NCBI RefSeq assembly: GCF_001625365.1
Contig: NZ_LJJF01000001.1
Coordinates: 3,418,501 to 3,482,500, forward strand
Direction of reading: 5' to 3'
From: Streptomyces sp. MJM8645
GTDB lineage: Bacteria; Actinomycetota; Actinomycetes; Streptomycetales; Streptomycetaceae
Length of the DNA stretch: 64,000 nucleotides
Shown: positions 62,647 to 64,000 of the stretch, piece after piece
Position numbering within the stretch: position 1 is the first letter of the stretch
Layout of the letters: every line of letters starts with the position of its first letter
Notes under the pieces: generated by a model
Database searches by the model: none
What the model saw: only the letters and a program-made list of their open reading frames with translations
What the model was told of the DNA's origin: nothing
Made by a program: the position numbers and the translations under genes

Positions 62647-62679
62647 ACGGCCGGCCGGTCCGAGGGACCGGCCGGCCGT
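62647..62679. terminator. Bidirectional terminator hydrolase/folE
   Basis: A perfect 15-bp stem (ACGGCCGGCCGGTCC and its complement) with a GAG loop, ending 5 bp before the folE stop. Confidence 0.85.
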
Positions 62680-62683
62680 TGCG

Positions 62684-63289
62684 CTATCGGCCGATGATGA
62701 GGCTCATCGCCTCGGCCCGGGTCGCCGGGTCGCGCAGCTGGCCGCGGACGCACGAGGTGATGGTCTTGGCGCCGGGCTTGCGGATGCCGCGCATCGACAT
62801 GCACATGTGCTCGCACTCGACCACGACGATCGCCCCGCGCGGCTCCAGGATCCGCATCAGCGCGTCGGCCACCTGGCTGGTCAGCCGCTCCTGCACCTGG
62901 GGGCGGCGGGCGTAGACGTCGACCAGCCGGGCCAGCTTGGACAGGCCGGTGATCTTGCCGCTGGCGGACGGGATGTACCCGACGTGCGCCACGCCGCGGA
63001 ACGGCACCAGGTGGTGCTCGCAGACGGACGTCAGCTCGATGTCCTTCACGAGCACCATCTCGTCGTGCCCGAGGTCGAAGGTGGTGGTGAGGACGTCCTC
63101 GGGCTCCTGCCAGAGGCCCGCGAATATCTCCTTGTAGGCGCGCGCGACCCGGGCCGGGGTCTCCAGCAGCCCCTCGCGGTCCGGGTCCTCACCCACGGCG
63201 AGCAACAGCTCGCGGATGGCGTTCTCGGCCCGCTTCTGGTCGAAGGTCCCGACGGTGGGTGGACCGTCGAGCGTCACCGGGTCGATCAT
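62684..63289 (-). CDS. folE: GTP cyclohydrolase I
   Basis: A 201-residue enzyme opening GTP to dihydroneopterin triphosphate, the first folate step. Zinc and active-site motifs are intact: [12 protein letters not shown], and [15 protein letters not shown] with the second zinc Cys, flanked by [21 protein letters not shown] at 63289. It follows ftsH on the same strand by 104 bp; the hydrolase and MprF-like genes separate it from the other fol genes. Confidence 0.97.
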   Translation of the reverse strand: MIDPVTLDGPPTVGTFDQKRAENAIRELLLAVGEDPDREGLLETPARVARAYKEIFAGLWQEPEDVLTTTFDLGHDEMVLVKDIELTSVCEHHLVPFRGVAHVGYIPSASGKITGLSKLARLVDVYARRPQVQERLTSQVADALMRILEPRGAIVVVECEHMCMSMRGIRKPGAKTITSCVRGQLRDPATRAEAMSLIIGR

Positions 63290-63393
63290 GCGGGCCTCGC
63301 TTACTTGGGACGACTTTGCTGAACAGCACGGATGCCGCGTCTCCAGGGTACAAACCCCGGTGACGCGGCATCCATTCCGTACGGTGCGCGGGA

Positions 63394-64000
63394 TCAGCCC
63401 TCGGCGGGCGGCTCCGCGCTCGGCAGCGGCGGGAGCTTCACGATGTCCACCGGGGCGGTGTCGATCGCGGCGGCGCCGTTGGTGAGCGCCAGCTCCTTCG
63501 GGGACTGCACCGGAGGCCGGGTGGACGGCGTGCGACGGGACGAGCCCGTCCAGGCCGGCCGGGCCGGGCGCCGGACGATCGTGGCGAAGATCTCCGCGAT
63601 CTGCTCCTTGTTCAGGGTCTCCTTCTCCAGGAGCTCCAGAACCAGGTTGTCGAGCACGTCGCGGTTCTCGACCAGGATCTCCCAGGCCTCGTTGTGCGCG
63701 TTCTCGATGAGCTTCTTGACCTCTTCGTCCACCAGCCCGGCGACCTCTTCCGAGTAGTCGCGCTGGTGGCCCATCTCACGGCCCAGGAACGGCTCCGCGT
63801 TGTCCGAGCCGAACTTGATGGCGCCGAGCCGCTCGGTCATGCCGTACTGGGTCACCATGGCCCGGGCGGTGGCGGTGGCCTTCTCGATGTCGTTCGACGC
63901 ACCGGTGGTCGGGTCGTGGAAGACCAGCTCCTCCGCCGCACGCCCGCCCAGCATGTAGGCCAGCTGGTCGAGCATCTCGTTGCGGGTGGTGGAGTACTTG
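63394..64000 (-). CDS. ftsH: ATP-dependent membrane protease FtsH (C-terminal part)
   Basis: The last ~202 residues of FtsH; the N-terminus and AAA domain lie beyond the window edge. The segment begins with [19 protein letters not shown] and contains [19 protein letters not shown], whose Asp is the third zinc ligand, then [20 protein letters not shown] and NKEQIAEIF. The HEXXH motif is outside. The tail (~50 residues) is Pro/Ala-rich, as in other actinobacterial FtsH. folE lies just downstream. Confidence 0.97.
   Translation of the reverse strand, partial: KYSTTRNEMLDQLAYMLGGRAAEELVFHDPTTGASNDIEKATATARAMVTQYGMTERLGAIKFGSDNAEPFLGREMGHQRDYSEEVAGLVDEEVKKLIENAHNEAWEILVENRDVLDNLVLELLEKETLNKEQIAEIFATIVRRPARPAWTGSSRRTPSTRPPVQSPKELALTNGAAAIDTAPVDIVKLPPLPSAEPPAEG

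Overview
The window is high-GC actinobacterial DNA from a member of the Streptomycetaceae (Streptomyces, Kitasatospora or a close relative). The evidence is the very high G+C, frequent GTG starts, the futalosine menaquinone genes, a DasR-type nagKA locus, the diguanylate cyclase CdgB, a solitary groEL with CIRCE operators, and actinobacterial marker families (DUF3027, DUF2530, DUF2771, DUF3180, DUF3263). It reads as chromosomal core with short accessory patches. I found no rRNA, tRNA, CRISPR array, prophage or biosynthetic gene cluster.

Layout. 1-13.1 kb: an NCS2 purine permease (cut by the window edge), DUF2530, a P-type ATPase, a giant sacsin/Hsp90-like ATPase, DUF3027, an MFS protein, DUF2771, mqnB-mqnD of the futalosine pathway, and a long cold-shock protein. 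13.6-18.6 kb: a HAD phosphatase and an iron-siderophore ABC importer (two FecCD permeases, ATPase, lipoprotein). 18.6-26.3 kb is the most accessory-looking part: AraC, MarR, LysR and TetR regulators, each with a visible dyad nearby, an MFS exporter whose stop codon lies in the end of a 171-bp MITE-like foldback, a TIGR03086 enzyme, NTF2-like and unknown membrane proteins. 26.5-33.5 kb: an XPB helicase with its Helicase_C_3 partner, then a HelD-like RNA-polymerase-associated ATPase. 33.5-38.4 kb: cutC, a PadR regulator with a membrane partner, groEL with tandem CIRCE operators, cspA. 39-48.8 kb: a CysO-like sulfur carrier, thrC, gpgS, otsA, otsB, DUF3263, a cupin, a sugar-binding lipoprotein, and nagK-nagA with DasR boxes. 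48.9-54.5 kb: a CBM35-like surface protein, cdgB, a flavin reductase, arfB, terD. 54.5-64 kb: a coiled-coil membrane protein, then a folate block (DUF3180, folK, folB, NTF2-like, folP, folE) interrupted by a divergent MprF-like synthase and alpha/beta hydrolase, ending in the 3' part of ftsH.

Themes. Several units tie nutrient sensing to physiology: DasR-type boxes in front of nagKA and the sugar-binding protein, a candidate iron operator before the FecCD operon, CIRCE on groEL, and a Crp/Rex-like palindrome before cdgB. A recurrent oddity is short tandem duplication that begins at, and includes, the stop codon of unrelated genes (otsA, the cupin, the CBM35 protein, the TIGR03086 gene). Strong hairpin terminators separate most convergent genes. 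No completely new multi-gene system is evident. The best candidates for undescribed biology are the CysO-like carrier with a C-terminal Gly-Gly-Cys, the XPB/Helicase_C_3 pair, the sacsin-like ATPase, the stop-codon repeats and the MITE that abuts a coding end.
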